The notes under the pieces were generated by a model, which saw only the letters and a program-made list of their open reading frames with translations, searched no databases and was not told the DNA's origin. From Legionella impletisoli (GTDB lineage Bacteria; Pseudomonadota; Gammaproteobacteria; Legionellales; Legionellaceae): a stretch of 64,000 nt of DNA. The translations under genes were made by a program, and so were the position numbers. The DNA lies in the NCBI RefSeq assembly GCF_900639875.1, contig NZ_CAAAIA010000001.1:248001-312000 (forward strand). Direction: 5' to 3'. Below are positions 1 through 8,042 of the stretch, one piece after another (positions within the stretch are counted from its first letter, which is position 1; the number at the start of each line of letters is the position of its first letter).

Positions 1-909
1 TGTAACCTATTTGCAGGAACACTGCTTGTAATGCTATCCATTATCGCATTATTGGTTAATCAATTATTTTATCAATATCCAGGCAATACCTACATTAATA
101 CCAATACGATAGCGGTTGGGATCATTCTTATTTTCTGCTGGACAGGGAGTGCGCTGCAATTTGGGGTCCATAAAAAATTAACCAATATTTTTAAAGAGGT
201 TTTCTTTTTTTATCTAGTGTTGGTGGTAATTTCTCTTGCTTCGACTGCTGTGCAATTTACTCCATTTAATCCTATTGATGAGCACATCATGGATTTTGAG
301 ACTGCACTGCATATCAACTTGGAAGAAATAATTGCATGGACAAGCCAACACCCTGTTTTTAAAGAATTTTTAGCCTACTGTTACGACACGCTGAGTTTAC
401 AGCTTGCGTTTTTACCTTTAGTGATTATTGTAACTGGTCAAACTAAACGTGCTAGAGAATTCTATTTTCAAATGATCATGAGCGTTGTCATTGGATATAT
501 TATTTACTATTTTTTCCCAACGACGGCCCCCGCCAGTGTAATCGAAAGCCCTAATTTTTATCAGGCTCAACTGGCTACTGGGTTTAAGTTTTATCAAATT
601 CATAATTACATTCAACCTACTACGTATGAAGGAGGTATGATCGCGTTTCCTTCATTTCATATTATCTGGGCATGGTATTGCCAATATCTAATACGCGGAT
701 GGCATTTGGCTTTTGCTCTTTTATTGCCACTTAATATCATGTTAGCTATTTCTTGTGTGCTTTTAGGATGGCATTATCCAATTGATATAGTAGGAAGTAT
801 TATAGTCATTTTAGTGGTTCAAGGACTATATCACCTTTGTCGAAATGCTGAATCCAAGAGAAAGCATTCGATTAATTTTTTTTCCTTTTACAGTCGAACA
901 TCGCATTAA
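1..909 (+). CDS. PAP2-superfamily membrane phosphatase/phosphotransferase, 5' end outside window
   Basis: Multi-pass membrane protein with the acid phosphatase core of the PAP2 family. It has FPTTAPAS, then SFHIIW, then GWHYPIDIVG, which together supply the conserved Ser-His and His...Asp of the active site. It probably removes or transfers phosphate on a lipid-linked substrate at the membrane; the substrate cannot be read from the sequence. The first ATG is at 31, but the reading frame is open to base 1 and the upstream codons are hydrophobic and continue a membrane helix. The true start therefore probably lies left of the window. The 3' end converges on the L,D-transpeptidase gene, 11 bases away. 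Confidence 0.75.
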   Translation, partial: CNLFAGTLLVMLSIIALLVNQLFYQYPGNTYINTNTIAVGIILIFCWTGSALQFGVHKKLTNIFKEVFFFYLVLVVISLASTAVQFTPFNPIDEHIMDFETALHINLEEIIAWTSQHPVFKEFLAYCYDTLSLQLAFLPLVIIVTGQTKRAREFYFQMIMSVVIGYIIYYFFPTTAPASVIESPNFYQAQLATGFKFYQIHNYIQPTTYEGGMIAFPSFHIIWAWYCQYLIRGWHLAFALLLPLNIMLAISCVLLGWHYPIDIVGSIIVILVVQGLYHLCRNAESKRKHSINFFSFYSRTSH

Positions 910-920
910 TAAATACCCAA

Positions 921-1619
921 TTATTGTCTTAGATTAATTATGGTTACTGGTGTTCCTACGGTTACATAATCGAATAATATCTCTATATCTTCAGGGTACA
1001 TTCGGATACAACCTGCGCTTACTTTTCTACCAACGCCTTCAGGATGATTAGTCCCATGGATAAGGTAAGTGGGCCAATTTAATCGTAAAACATAGTCTCC
1101 AAGCGGATTACCTGGGCCAGGAGGTAATAAATCTGGCATTAAAACCTCCTGTTTTGCTGCGTATTGCTTTATATTTTCTGTTGGTCGCCAAGATGGGGAT
1201 TTTTCCTTAGCTATAATTTTTGTTTTTCCAGTAGGCGTATTCCAGCCATCTCGGCCTATCCCAACCGGAAAAGTCATCACAGTATTACCTTCGTCTGGAA
1301 AATAATAAAGCCTGTAATTAGCGAGGTTTATCACGATGCCTTTACGAGGTGTATTAGGTAATGTATATCGAGTAGGAAGTAGGATACGCGAATAAGCAGG
1401 TATGATGTTTTGAGTATCAATTTGGGGATTGGCCCATCTCAACTCGTTGTATCCCATTCTATAACGGATAGCAACATCGGTTAAAAGCTCGCCAGGAAAA
1501 CTTTGTACGGCTTGTTTTTCCCCCACTTCATTGCCTTTATCCGGTAAAACATATAGATCGGCATAAGCTGGAAAAGCCAAAAGTAGAAGCGAAAAGAAAG
1601 AAAATATGGATAATTGCAT
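921..1619 (-). CDS. L,D-transpeptidase (YkuD/ErfK family)
   Basis: A 232-residue exported protein. It has an N-terminal signal peptide ending near AYA, a LysM-like stretch (about residues 35-85), and a YkuD catalytic domain ending in the HGTNH...SAGCIRM motif with the catalytic His and Cys. By family knowledge it forms 3-3 cross-links in peptidoglycan or attaches proteins to it in the periplasm. It is a single gene on the minus strand, separated from the upstream fad operon by a hairpin. Length and motif order match ErfK/YbiS proteins. Confidence 0.9.
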   Translation of the reverse strand: MQLSIFSFFSLLLLAFPAYADLYVLPDKGNEVGEKQAVQSFPGELLTDVAIRYRMGYNELRWANPQIDTQNIIPAYSRILLPTRYTLPNTPRKGIVINLANYRLYYFPDEGNTVMTFPVGIGRDGWNTPTGKTKIIAKEKSPSWRPTENIKQYAAKQEVLMPDLLPPGPGNPLGDYVLRLNWPTYLIHGTNHPEGVGRKVSAGCIRMYPEDIEILFDYVTVGTPVTIINLRQ

Positions 1620-1632
1620 GGCAGGTTTAAGT

Positions 1633-1659
1633 AATGGGTTAGGTTTGCCCTAACCCATT
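1633..1659 (-). terminator. hairpin terminator after fadJ
   Basis: A perfect 11-bp inverted repeat with a 5-base loop lies 9 bases past the fadJ stop and just before the L,D-transpeptidase start. There is no strong T-run on the minus strand, so termination efficiency is uncertain. It may also shape the leader of the next gene. Confidence 0.5.
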
Positions 1660-1668
1660 CTCTTCAAA

Positions 1669-3696
1669 TTATAAACTGGTATCCGCCTTAAAACGCTCGC
1701 CGTATTGCTTTTCAAGTTTGCGAAACATTTCATTTAGCTGATCTCGGCCAAACTGGTTGGCATAGTGTATTGGACCTCCTCTGAAAGGAGCAAAACCTGT
1801 GGCAAATACCATACCCGCATCGAGTAAATCACCATCGGCTACCACACCTTCTCGCAAACAGGCTGCAGCTTCGTTGACCATACGTAAAATCAGGCGATTA
1901 GCAATTTCTTTCTCACTGCTATGGCTAGAAACTTTTTCCTTGATGGCTTTACCATTTTTCCACTGGTAAAACCCTTCTCCTGATTTACGCCCAAGCTTCC
2001 CTTCCTTGACCATATCACGAAGTTTTTGTGGAACAGTACCACCAAAATGCTCAGTTAAATTTTCTGCAACTGCCAGACAAACATCCATGCCAACGGTATC
2101 GGCTAGTTCAACCGGCCCCATAACCATACCAAAGGAAGTTGCCGCTTTATCAATCACTTCACCACGATATCCTTCATCAAGCAATTGCACACACTCCATC
2201 AAATAAGGCATGAGCACCCGGTTCACCAAAAATCCAGGGCTTGAAGTAACGGGTAAAGGTAAGCGTCCTATTTGCCCGACAAAAGAACAAGCTTGTTGCT
2301 CAACTTGTTTTGCAGTTTGTTTACTACGAACCACTTCAACCAATTCCATTTTTGCAACGGGGTTAAAGAAATGAATTCCCACTAAACGCTGTGGTTTTTT
2401 CATTACCTCACTGATTTCGTCCAAAGGAATGCTAGACGTATTAGTTGCGATTATCGCATCAGGCTTTGCTCGAGCTTCCACCTCTTTCATGATGGTTTGC
2501 TTCACGTCCAAATTTTCATATACCGCTTCGATAATAACGTCTGCACGAGCAACTCCATGGCCTTCAGGATCAGCCACCAAGCGATCCATAGCAGCTTGAA
2601 CTGGGCGTGATTTTTTTAATCGTTTTTTAAATAAATCATGTGCTCGACCAATAGCAGGAGCAACTCGTTCCATGGATTTATCTTCTAATGTGACGTGCAA
2701 GCCTTTTAAAGCACACCAAGCTGCAATATCTCCTCCCATTACCCCCGCACCAATGACATGAACGTGACTTGCTTTAAAATTACTTTCTTTAGCAAACCCT
2801 TTTAACCGTTCTCGCAATAAAAATAAGCGTATCAAATTTTGGGCAGTATCCCCTTTGGTCACCAATTGCTCAACAGAGTCAGCTTCTTTCAGATAAGCAC
2901 GTTCACCAAGACTTCCTTCTTTTTCCCATAAATCAACCACTGCATAGGGTGCAGGATAATGCTCTTTACGAACTTTTTTCTCCAATTGTTTGCGAAACAC
3001 TTTAGCCAACAAAGTTCTAGCCCAGGCATAGTTGCTCATTGATTGTAAGAAATTAGGTCGATGCTTAGGGGGCTTATTTTTAATAAAATAGACAGCAGCA
3101 CGCTTCAATTGCCGTAGAGGCACCACATCGTCAACAAAGCCTAGTTTTTTAGCTTTTGATGCGCGCAGTGCAGAACCAGGTAGAATAACCTCAGATAACG
3201 CATGAAAGCCACCAATTAACTTAGGAAGTCGTACTGTCCCACCCCAACCAGGATGAATCCCTAATTTTACTTCAGGTAATCCCAAACGCGTTTCATCACT
3301 ATCAGTTGCTAGGCGATAATCACAGGCTAGCGCTAACTCAAGCCCACCTCCCATACAAAAACCATCAATCATGGCTACCGTCGGAATTTTTAATGATTCA
3401 ATTCGGGAAAAAACAGTTTGCCCTTTGCGAAGAAAATCAACGGCTTTAGCTGGGTCGTCTATGCCAGAAAACTCATTCACGTCTGCTCCAGCAATGAATC
3501 CTTTTGGTTTAAGTGAGTAAATAATAAGACCTATTGCCTCTGAGTCTTGAGATATCTCTTGTATAGAGTTATTGAGCTCATCAAGCACTTCATCATTAAT
3601 GGTGTTTGCGGACTCATTTTTTCGGTCAAATCCTAACCATAGAATATGGTCAGAGTCTTTAATTAGTTCCCAATGTTTTATTTTAGTCATGTCCAT
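1669..3696 (-). CDS. fadJ: fatty oxidation complex alpha subunit: enoyl-CoA hydratase / 3-hydroxyacyl-CoA dehydrogenase
   Basis: A 675-residue two-domain enzyme. The N-terminal crotonase domain contains IAGADVNEF and GGGLELALACDYR, the oxyanion-hole region. The C-terminal NAD-binding 3-hydroxyacyl-CoA dehydrogenase domain contains GAGVMGGDIA and HFFNPVAKMELVEV. It catalyses the hydration and dehydrogenation steps of beta-oxidation. It overlaps the end of the thiolase gene by 14 bases, the usual FadI-FadJ or FadA-FadB pairing. Two in-frame ATGs (3696, 3690) sit behind an AGAGG site, and either could be used. FadJ is preferred over FadB because the partner thiolase is FadI-like. Confidence 0.92.
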   Translation of the reverse strand: MDMTKIKHWELIKDSDHILWLGFDRKNESANTINDEVLDELNNSIQEISQDSEAIGLIIYSLKPKGFIAGADVNEFSGIDDPAKAVDFLRKGQTVFSRIESLKIPTVAMIDGFCMGGGLELALACDYRLATDSDETRLGLPEVKLGIHPGWGGTVRLPKLIGGFHALSEVILPGSALRASKAKKLGFVDDVVPLRQLKRAAVYFIKNKPPKHRPNFLQSMSNYAWARTLLAKVFRKQLEKKVRKEHYPAPYAVVDLWEKEGSLGERAYLKEADSVEQLVTKGDTAQNLIRLFLLRERLKGFAKESNFKASHVHVIGAGVMGGDIAAWCALKGLHVTLEDKSMERVAPAIGRAHDLFKKRLKKSRPVQAAMDRLVADPEGHGVARADVIIEAVYENLDVKQTIMKEVEARAKPDAIIATNTSSIPLDEISEVMKKPQRLVGIHFFNPVAKMELVEVVRSKQTAKQVEQQACSFVGQIGRLPLPVTSSPGFLVNRVLMPYLMECVQLLDEGYRGEVIDKAATSFGMVMGPVELADTVGMDVCLAVAENLTEHFGGTVPQKLRDMVKEGKLGRKSGEGFYQWKNGKAIKEKVSSHSSEKEIANRLILRMVNEAAACLREGVVADGDLLDAGMVFATGFAPFRGGPIHYANQFGRDQLNEMFRKLEKQYGERFKADTSL

Positions 3697-5002
3697 TTAC
3701 CTCTGTAGCCCGTTCTAATAACATCGCTCCGCCTTGGCCGCCGCCAATACAAATGGCTGCTATCCCTTGTTTTCCTTTGCTTTGTTGTAAGCTTTCTAGA
3801 AGATGTAAAACAATTCTGGCCCCACTTGCACCAATAGGATGTCCAACTGCTATTGCACCTCCGTCTTTATTCAAGATATCTTGCGACGGTGCTCCAAACG
3901 CGCTTTTAAGCCCTAATTGAGTTTTACAATATTCCTCATCATCCCATGCTTTAAGGCAAGCTAGCACCTGAGCTGCGAATGCTTCATTAATTTCCCAACA
4001 ATCTAGATCGTTCGCTTTTAGGTTATGACGCTGCATGATAGGCGTTGCCGCATGTACAGGACCCAGTCCCATTTGCGCTGGATCTAATGCCGCCCATTGG
4101 GAGTCAACTACTTTGCCCAACACTGGTAATTTATATTTCTTAACAGCATCGGCGCTTGCTAATAATAAAAGTGCTGCGCCATCTGTTATTTGTGAGCTAT
4201 TACCCGCGGTAACCATACCGTACTTTTTGTCAAAAAAGGGCTTAAGGTTAGCGAGCTTTTCCACAGAAGTATCTTCTCGGATGCCGTCATCCTTTAAATA
4301 CAACTTACCTTTTTTATCCACCATAGGGACGACTTCACGCATCCTATTTTCTTCATAGGCCTCTGTGATACGATGATGGCTTCGGGCCGCATATTCATCC
4401 ATTTCTTCACGAGAAATTTTAAATTTGTAGGCAAGCTTTTCAGCGGTTTGCCCCATATTTAATCCTACAATGGGATCTGTTAAACCTCTTAAAAGCGCAA
4501 TGACGGGAGCCAAATAAGAAGGTCTAAATTTGGTCAGCAAACTGGCACGCTGTCCAAAACTTTTCGCTGAATACCATTGAGATAACCATTCCGCCATTTT
4601 TTGATTAAATAATAATGGAGCATGACTCATAGCATCGGTTCCACCAGCAAGAACGAGATCGCTTCTTCCATTTGCAATTTGAATGGCTGCGTTATCAATC
4701 GCTTGCATGCCCGAAGCACAATTTCTCATCACGGTAAAGGCTGGCATTTTTTCACCGCAACCTAACCGCAGAGCAACTACACGGGCAATATTTGCCTCAT
4801 CAGGCCCAGGCATTGCAGACCCAATAATTACTTCATCTAAATCTTTAGGAGAAAAAGGCTGGCGGTTTAAGAGTGGCGCACCGGCCGCAACTGCCAAATC
4901 AGATCCTGAAAAAGGACCTACTCCTTTTGCTTTTAAAAATGGTGTGCGGCTACCGTCGACCACATAGACTTCGCGACCGCTTATGTTTGACTTTTGTTTC
5001 AT
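3683..5002 (-). CDS. fadI: acetyl-CoA acyltransferase (thiolase)
   Basis: A 439-residue thiolase. The N-terminal nucleophile is in NCASGMQAID, and the C-terminal active-site region contains GHPIGASGAR and a CIGGGQGG stretch with the second Cys. It cleaves 3-ketoacyl-CoA to acetyl-CoA in beta-oxidation. The ATG at 5002 is chosen because an AGGAGGAG ribosome site sits directly upstream; the frame continues six codons further to 5020 without a good site. First gene of a two-gene operon with fadJ. A nested hairpin lies about 90 bases upstream. Confidence 0.92.
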   Translation of the reverse strand: MKQKSNISGREVYVVDGSRTPFLKAKGVGPFSGSDLAVAAGAPLLNRQPFSPKDLDEVIIGSAMPGPDEANIARVVALRLGCGEKMPAFTVMRNCASGMQAIDNAAIQIANGRSDLVLAGGTDAMSHAPLLFNQKMAEWLSQWYSAKSFGQRASLLTKFRPSYLAPVIALLRGLTDPIVGLNMGQTAEKLAYKFKISREEMDEYAARSHHRITEAYEENRMREVVPMVDKKGKLYLKDDGIREDTSVEKLANLKPFFDKKYGMVTAGNSSQITDGAALLLLASADAVKKYKLPVLGKVVDSQWAALDPAQMGLGPVHAATPIMQRHNLKANDLDCWEINEAFAAQVLACLKAWDDEEYCKTQLGLKSAFGAPSQDILNKDGGAIAVGHPIGASGARIVLHLLESLQQSKGKQGIAAICIGGGQGGAMLLERATEVNGHD

Positions 5003-5363
5003 CACTCCTCCTGATTGCACACAGCGATAGAACGCTATGTTTTAAAGTCTAATCCTATTTCGGTGTGTTTGAACTCAGTAGCTTCTTTTCCGGTACCAAA
5101 AGAAATTCCCTACGGGTAAGTTTTACTTAGGGAGTACCGGCTCTGGCAGGTTATTTCGCTATGAGTGACCACGCGCTCTATAATTTAATTATAAACTTAG
5201 ATACTCATTATTTTTTTCAAGCTTAAAGATAGCAGTAAATATAACTTTTTGGAAATTATAATCATCTTTTTTATTCTTGAGATTCAACACCCTTCATTCA
5301 GCAATGAATTTAAACAGTGATTATAAATTTTTTAAAATTTACACGTAAATTGCTTTTCTAGAG
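5003..5363. other. intergenic region with a nested inverted repeat upstream of fadI
   Basis: No gene is seen. At 5090-5140 two nested inverted repeats (CCGGTAC/GTACCGG and TCCCT/AGGGA) can form one long hairpin. It lies about 90 bases upstream of the fadI start and could be part of its leader or a binding site. The remainder is AT-rich without recognisable features. I do not recognise a known riboswitch here. Confidence 0.4.
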
Positions 5364-5391
5364 TTGACGAGTAGGGAATACCTGATATACT
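5364..5391 (+). promoter_or_regulatory. sigma70-type promoter of the tRNA-Ser/tRNA-Arg unit
   Basis: TTGACG at 5364-5369 and TATACT at 5386-5391 with a 16-base spacer, ending 15 bases before the first tRNA base. Both boxes are close to the sigma70 consensus, as expected for a tRNA promoter. Confidence 0.65.
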
Positions 5392-5406
5392 TCCCGTCCA
5401 TTGATT

Positions 5407-5497
5407 GGAGAGATGGCCGAGTGGTCGAAGGCGCTCCCCTGCTAAGGGAGTATGGGTCAAAAGCCCATCGAGGGTTCGAATCCCTCTCTCTCCGCCA
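5407..5497 (+). tRNA. tRNA-Ser (anticodon GCT)
   Basis: A 91-base class II tRNA with encoded CCA. The acceptor pairs GGAGAGA with TCTCTCC, the anticodon arm presents GCT in the loop, there is a long variable arm, and the T-arm is GGGTTCGAATCCC. It is followed after 7 bases by tRNA-Arg, probably in the same transcript. Confidence 0.97.
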
Positions 5498-5504
5498 CGA
5501 ACAC

Positions 5505-5581
5505 GCGCCCGTAGCTCAGTTGGATAGAGTGTCTGGCTACGAACCAGGAGGTCGGAGGTTCGAATCCTTCCGGGCGCGCCA
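5505..5581 (+). tRNA. tRNA-Arg (anticodon ACG)
   Basis: A 77-base tRNA with encoded CCA. The acceptor is GCGCCCG/CGGGCGC, the anticodon stem CTGG/CCAG carries ACG in the loop, and the T-arm is GGAGGTTCGAATCCTTCC. The A34 of this anticodon is normally converted to inosine, so it reads the CGU/CGC/CGA codons. Confidence 0.97.
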
Positions 5582-5642
5582 ATTTCATCACTACAAATAA
5601 AACAAATCAAAAGCCGATACAATAAACCCGGTACATCACTCC

Positions 5643-5675
5643 TATCCCGGAAGGGTTCGAACCGAAAGAGGTTCG
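5643..5675 (+). repeat. 33-base direct repeat, copy A
   Basis: Matches copy B at 32 of 33 bases. Each copy contains a 6-bp stem (CGAACC/GGTTCG) around a GAAAGA loop, plus the palindrome GGTTCGAACC, so it can form an RNA or DNA hairpin. Confidence 0.8.
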
Positions 5676-5889
5676 ACAAAATGCACAGCGAAGAGCGCGA
5701 AGCGCGGCGGAGCATTTTGGACGCACGCAGTGCGCCCCGAAGGGGTGAGGAAGAAGCGAAAGCGACTGACGAATCAATCCTTCTGCTAATCCAAACTCCA
5801 CGTATGAATATGGAACCAACTACATCACCTTAAAAGCAAAAAAGTAAAAACAATCGAAAGTAGATACCTTATCCCCTTTACAATGGTGC

Positions 5890-5922
5890 TATCCCGAAAG
5901 GGTTCGAACCGAAAGAGGTTCG
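5890..5922 (+). repeat. 33-base direct repeat, copy B
   Basis: Second copy, 247 bases after copy A, in the same orientation and differing by one base. It has the same internal hairpin. Confidence 0.8.
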
Positions 5923-6056
5923 GGCTATTCCCCATTTTCCTGAATCTTCTACACATCATTGAAAATCTAGTCCAGCGGTCAAGCCGTGTAGCGTAGGTAG
6001 AGATGTGATCAAAAGACAGCCCGGGACTTTCCCATTTACGGGGGCACTTCAACTTC

Positions 6057-6716
6057 CTACTCTTGCGAAGCGTATAAATTAATAATTTCCTCAACATCCT
6101 GAGACTCAGTGATTTTCCCTTCTTGAAACAATATTCCTCGATCACAAAATTCCCGAATGATGCTAATGCTATGTGAAACCATAATAATGCCTTTACGCTC
6201 TGCCTTCTCAGCAAAAGCTTCCTGACATTTTTGCTTGTAACGAACATCCCCTACAGCAAAGGCTTCGTCAACAATATAAAAGTCAAAATCGAATGCCATC
6301 GATAAGGCAAATGCTAGTCGTGAACGCATTCCAGAACTATACGTTTGAACGGGTAAATCAAAATAGTGCCCAATTTCCGAAAACGATTTTACGTAATCAA
6401 TTTTCTCTTTAACACTTAAGCCTTTTATTCCAAACAATCGACACACAAATTTCACATTTTCCTTCCCTGTTAAATTAGGGATCAGGTTATCAGCAACCCC
6501 TACTGGCCATGAAAGGCTGCTGGTCAAGTGAATTGTTCCACGGTTCGGTTTTTCAATTCCACACAAAAGTCGAAGAAGTGTGGACTTTCCAACTCCATTT
6601 TTTCCCATGAAAGCAATTCGCTCGCCAGAATTAATCTTAAACGATAGGTTATCAAAAATCGTTTTTCTTTTTCCCTGCACGATATAATGTTTACATAGAT
6701 GGGCTACTTCTATCAT
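6057..6716 (-). CDS. kpsT: capsule polysaccharide export ABC transporter, ATPase (KpsT/CtrD type)
   Basis: A 219-residue ABC ATPase. Walker A is GKNGVGKST, the signature is SSGMRSRLAFAL, and Walker B is FYIVDEA. The size and the degenerate signature fit the polysaccharide-exporter subfamily (KpsT/CtrD/Wzt core). It powers export of a lipid-linked polysaccharide across the inner membrane together with the permease encoded just upstream, whose gene it overlaps by 4 bases (ATGA). The gene order small protein - permease - ATPase suggests one operon ending here. Confidence 0.9.
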   Translation of the reverse strand: MIEVAHLCKHYIVQGKRKTIFDNLSFKINSGERIAFMGKNGVGKSTLLRLLCGIEKPNRGTIHLTSSLSWPVGVADNLIPNLTGKENVKFVCRLFGIKGLSVKEKIDYVKSFSEIGHYFDLPVQTYSSGMRSRLAFALSMAFDFDFYIVDEAFAVGDVRYKQKCQEAFAEKAERKGIIMVSHSISIIREFCDRGILFQEGKITESQDVEEIINLYASQE

Positions 6717-7534
6717 TTTTGCTCAATTTCAATCATGATTCGTTTGCTAAAAGCCAAATAAAGGCCTAACCCTAAAGTCAGAGCAATCGCAGCGACCAAT
6801 AATAAATAGCTGGATGAGCCATACGCCAGATAGGACTTCGTGGGCTTAAACGTTTCACGAGATAATTCTATAAATTGAAACATGGGGTTATAGAGCATAA
6901 TGTCTCGAACAGGCTGAGGCAAAGATTCTGCACTAAAAAAAATACCGGAGAATAAATAGGATAAACGTAAAATGATATCTAAGATAATTTTCATAAAGTT
7001 AAAGAAAAAACAGGTTACAGCAAAAATGAGCGAAAGCCCCAACAACAATAAAGCGTATGAAAAGAGGTTTAATAGCCAATAACTAAACGCATAATTTCGC
7101 CAAAGCACGCCAAACCAACTAAACCCAGCTAATAAAATAACAAACACTAACGCGCTGACCAAAAGCTCACTGACTAACAATGCAATTATTGGATCAATTG
7201 GCTTAATTTGCCGAAAGACGTAAAAATTTTTATTACTCTTAATGCAATTTTTTGAGCTACCTAACACCGTACGAAAAAGTAAAAATGGCATAACCCCTAA
7301 GACAACAAATAATGAGATCGGCATGGACTTTGGAGTTAATTGACCGTTTGCAATAAACCAGTAGAGTAACATCCATATAGCCACATGAATGAGTGGTTCT
7401 AAAACGATTAAAAAAAATGAGAAAGAGCGTTGGGAATTAATGGTTTTAAGGAATTTTTTTTGAATTTCTGTAATGACTATGGCACATACCGATGCGTACA
7501 TAATTTGCCAAGGAGAACGCGTGGTATGAGCCAT
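6713..7534 (-). CDS. kpsM: capsule polysaccharide export ABC transporter, permease (KpsM/CtrC type)
   Basis: A 273-residue ABC-2 type permease with about six predicted membrane helices. It has a cytosolic N-terminal region rich in Lys/Arg and the family feature of a late SAESLP...YNPMFQFIELSR loop before the last helices. It forms the channel for polysaccharide export with the KpsT-like ATPase. A small membrane protein gene ends 30 bases upstream on the same strand. Functionally it pairs with the divergent KpsE/KpsD-like genes at 8.0-11.0 kb. Confidence 0.88.
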   Translation of the reverse strand: MAHTTRSPWQIMYASVCAIVITEIQKKFLKTINSQRSFSFFLIVLEPLIHVAIWMLLYWFIANGQLTPKSMPISLFVVLGVMPFLLFRTVLGSSKNCIKSNKNFYVFRQIKPIDPIIALLVSELLVSALVFVILLAGFSWFGVLWRNYAFSYWLLNLFSYALLLLGLSLIFAVTCFFFNFMKIILDIILRLSYLFSGIFFSAESLPQPVRDIMLYNPMFQFIELSRETFKPTKSYLAYGSSSYLLLVAAIALTLGLGLYLAFSKRIMIEIEQK

Positions 7535-7564
7535 AACAAAAATTTCTGAGATAAATCTTACAAA

Positions 7565-7771
7565 TTAACCATTATAATTATCATCATTGGTATTAACTGT
7601 CGTAACAATCAGAGCTGCGATTACGGCAATTACTACGACAGTAGCAACTATTGCACCTGTACTCCATCCTACATTGGCAGCTGGATTGCCTTGAGCAATT
7701 GCTGTCGCACTGGCAGCTAATGCAGAGGCGCCAATTACAGTACGGCCCACTAACTTAGGTAGTAATTTCAT
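7565..7771 (-). CDS. small exported membrane protein of unknown function in capsule locus
   Basis: A 68-residue protein. It has a signal-peptide-like N-terminus (ending near AIAQ), a short loop, one strongly hydrophobic helix (about residues 38-58) and a polar NTNDDNYNG tail. The ATG at 7771 is chosen because AAGG lies 9 bases upstream; the first in-frame ATG (7780) directly abuts that site. It is first in line before kpsM-kpsT. I do not recognise a family. An accessory role in export is inferred only from position. Confidence 0.6.
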   Translation of the reverse strand: MKLLPKLVGRTVIGASALAASATAIAQGNPAANVGWSTGAIVATVVVIAVIAALIVTTVNTNDDNYNG

Positions 7772-8042
7772 CTTGATCATCCTTGCTTGTTGTTTTTTAA
7801 AAACTTAAGCTTAATAATAAATTTTCATTATTACAAGCATCTAGACAAAAAACTCTCCAGCGCGTAATAAAAGACTATTTCTTATATTCACTTCCGTTTT
7901 AATAAAAAGCACCCTCTTTTTGCTTTTTGAAAAGACTTCCTTGAGGATTAAAATCAAATCTCGTACTATCTAAAAACTTTATCGAAAGTCATACATAAAT
8001 AACTTATTTTTTGAAGTGAAATAATAAAATTCTCTTTTAAAA

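Larger units (their letters stand above)
5582..6056. other. structured intergenic DNA between the tRNAs and the capsule ABC transporter
   Basis: No convincing gene. The region holds a 33-base direct repeat in two copies (5643-5675 and 5890-5922). It also has a GC-rich stretch at about 5680-5775 full of small palindromes of the GCGAAGCGC and CCCCGAAGGGG kind, unlike the AT-rich flanks. Open frames here have unlikely compositions and no ribosome site. I found no integrase or clear tRNA-end duplication. Confidence 0.5.

Noticed and set aside
5332-5819. Open frames on both strands across the tRNA pair and adjacent repeat region
   Set aside because: They run through tRNA genes and palindromic DNA, encode Arg/Ser-rich low-similarity sequence and have no ribosome sites.
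5400-6060. Genomic island attachment site at tRNA-Arg
   Set aside because: No duplicated tRNA 3' end was found near the capsule locus and no integrase gene is present in the window.
5825-6247. 140-codon frame on the minus strand overlapping the kpsT-like gene
   Set aside because: Its second half is an alternative frame of the ABC ATPase, and the first half is repeat DNA; no ribosome site.
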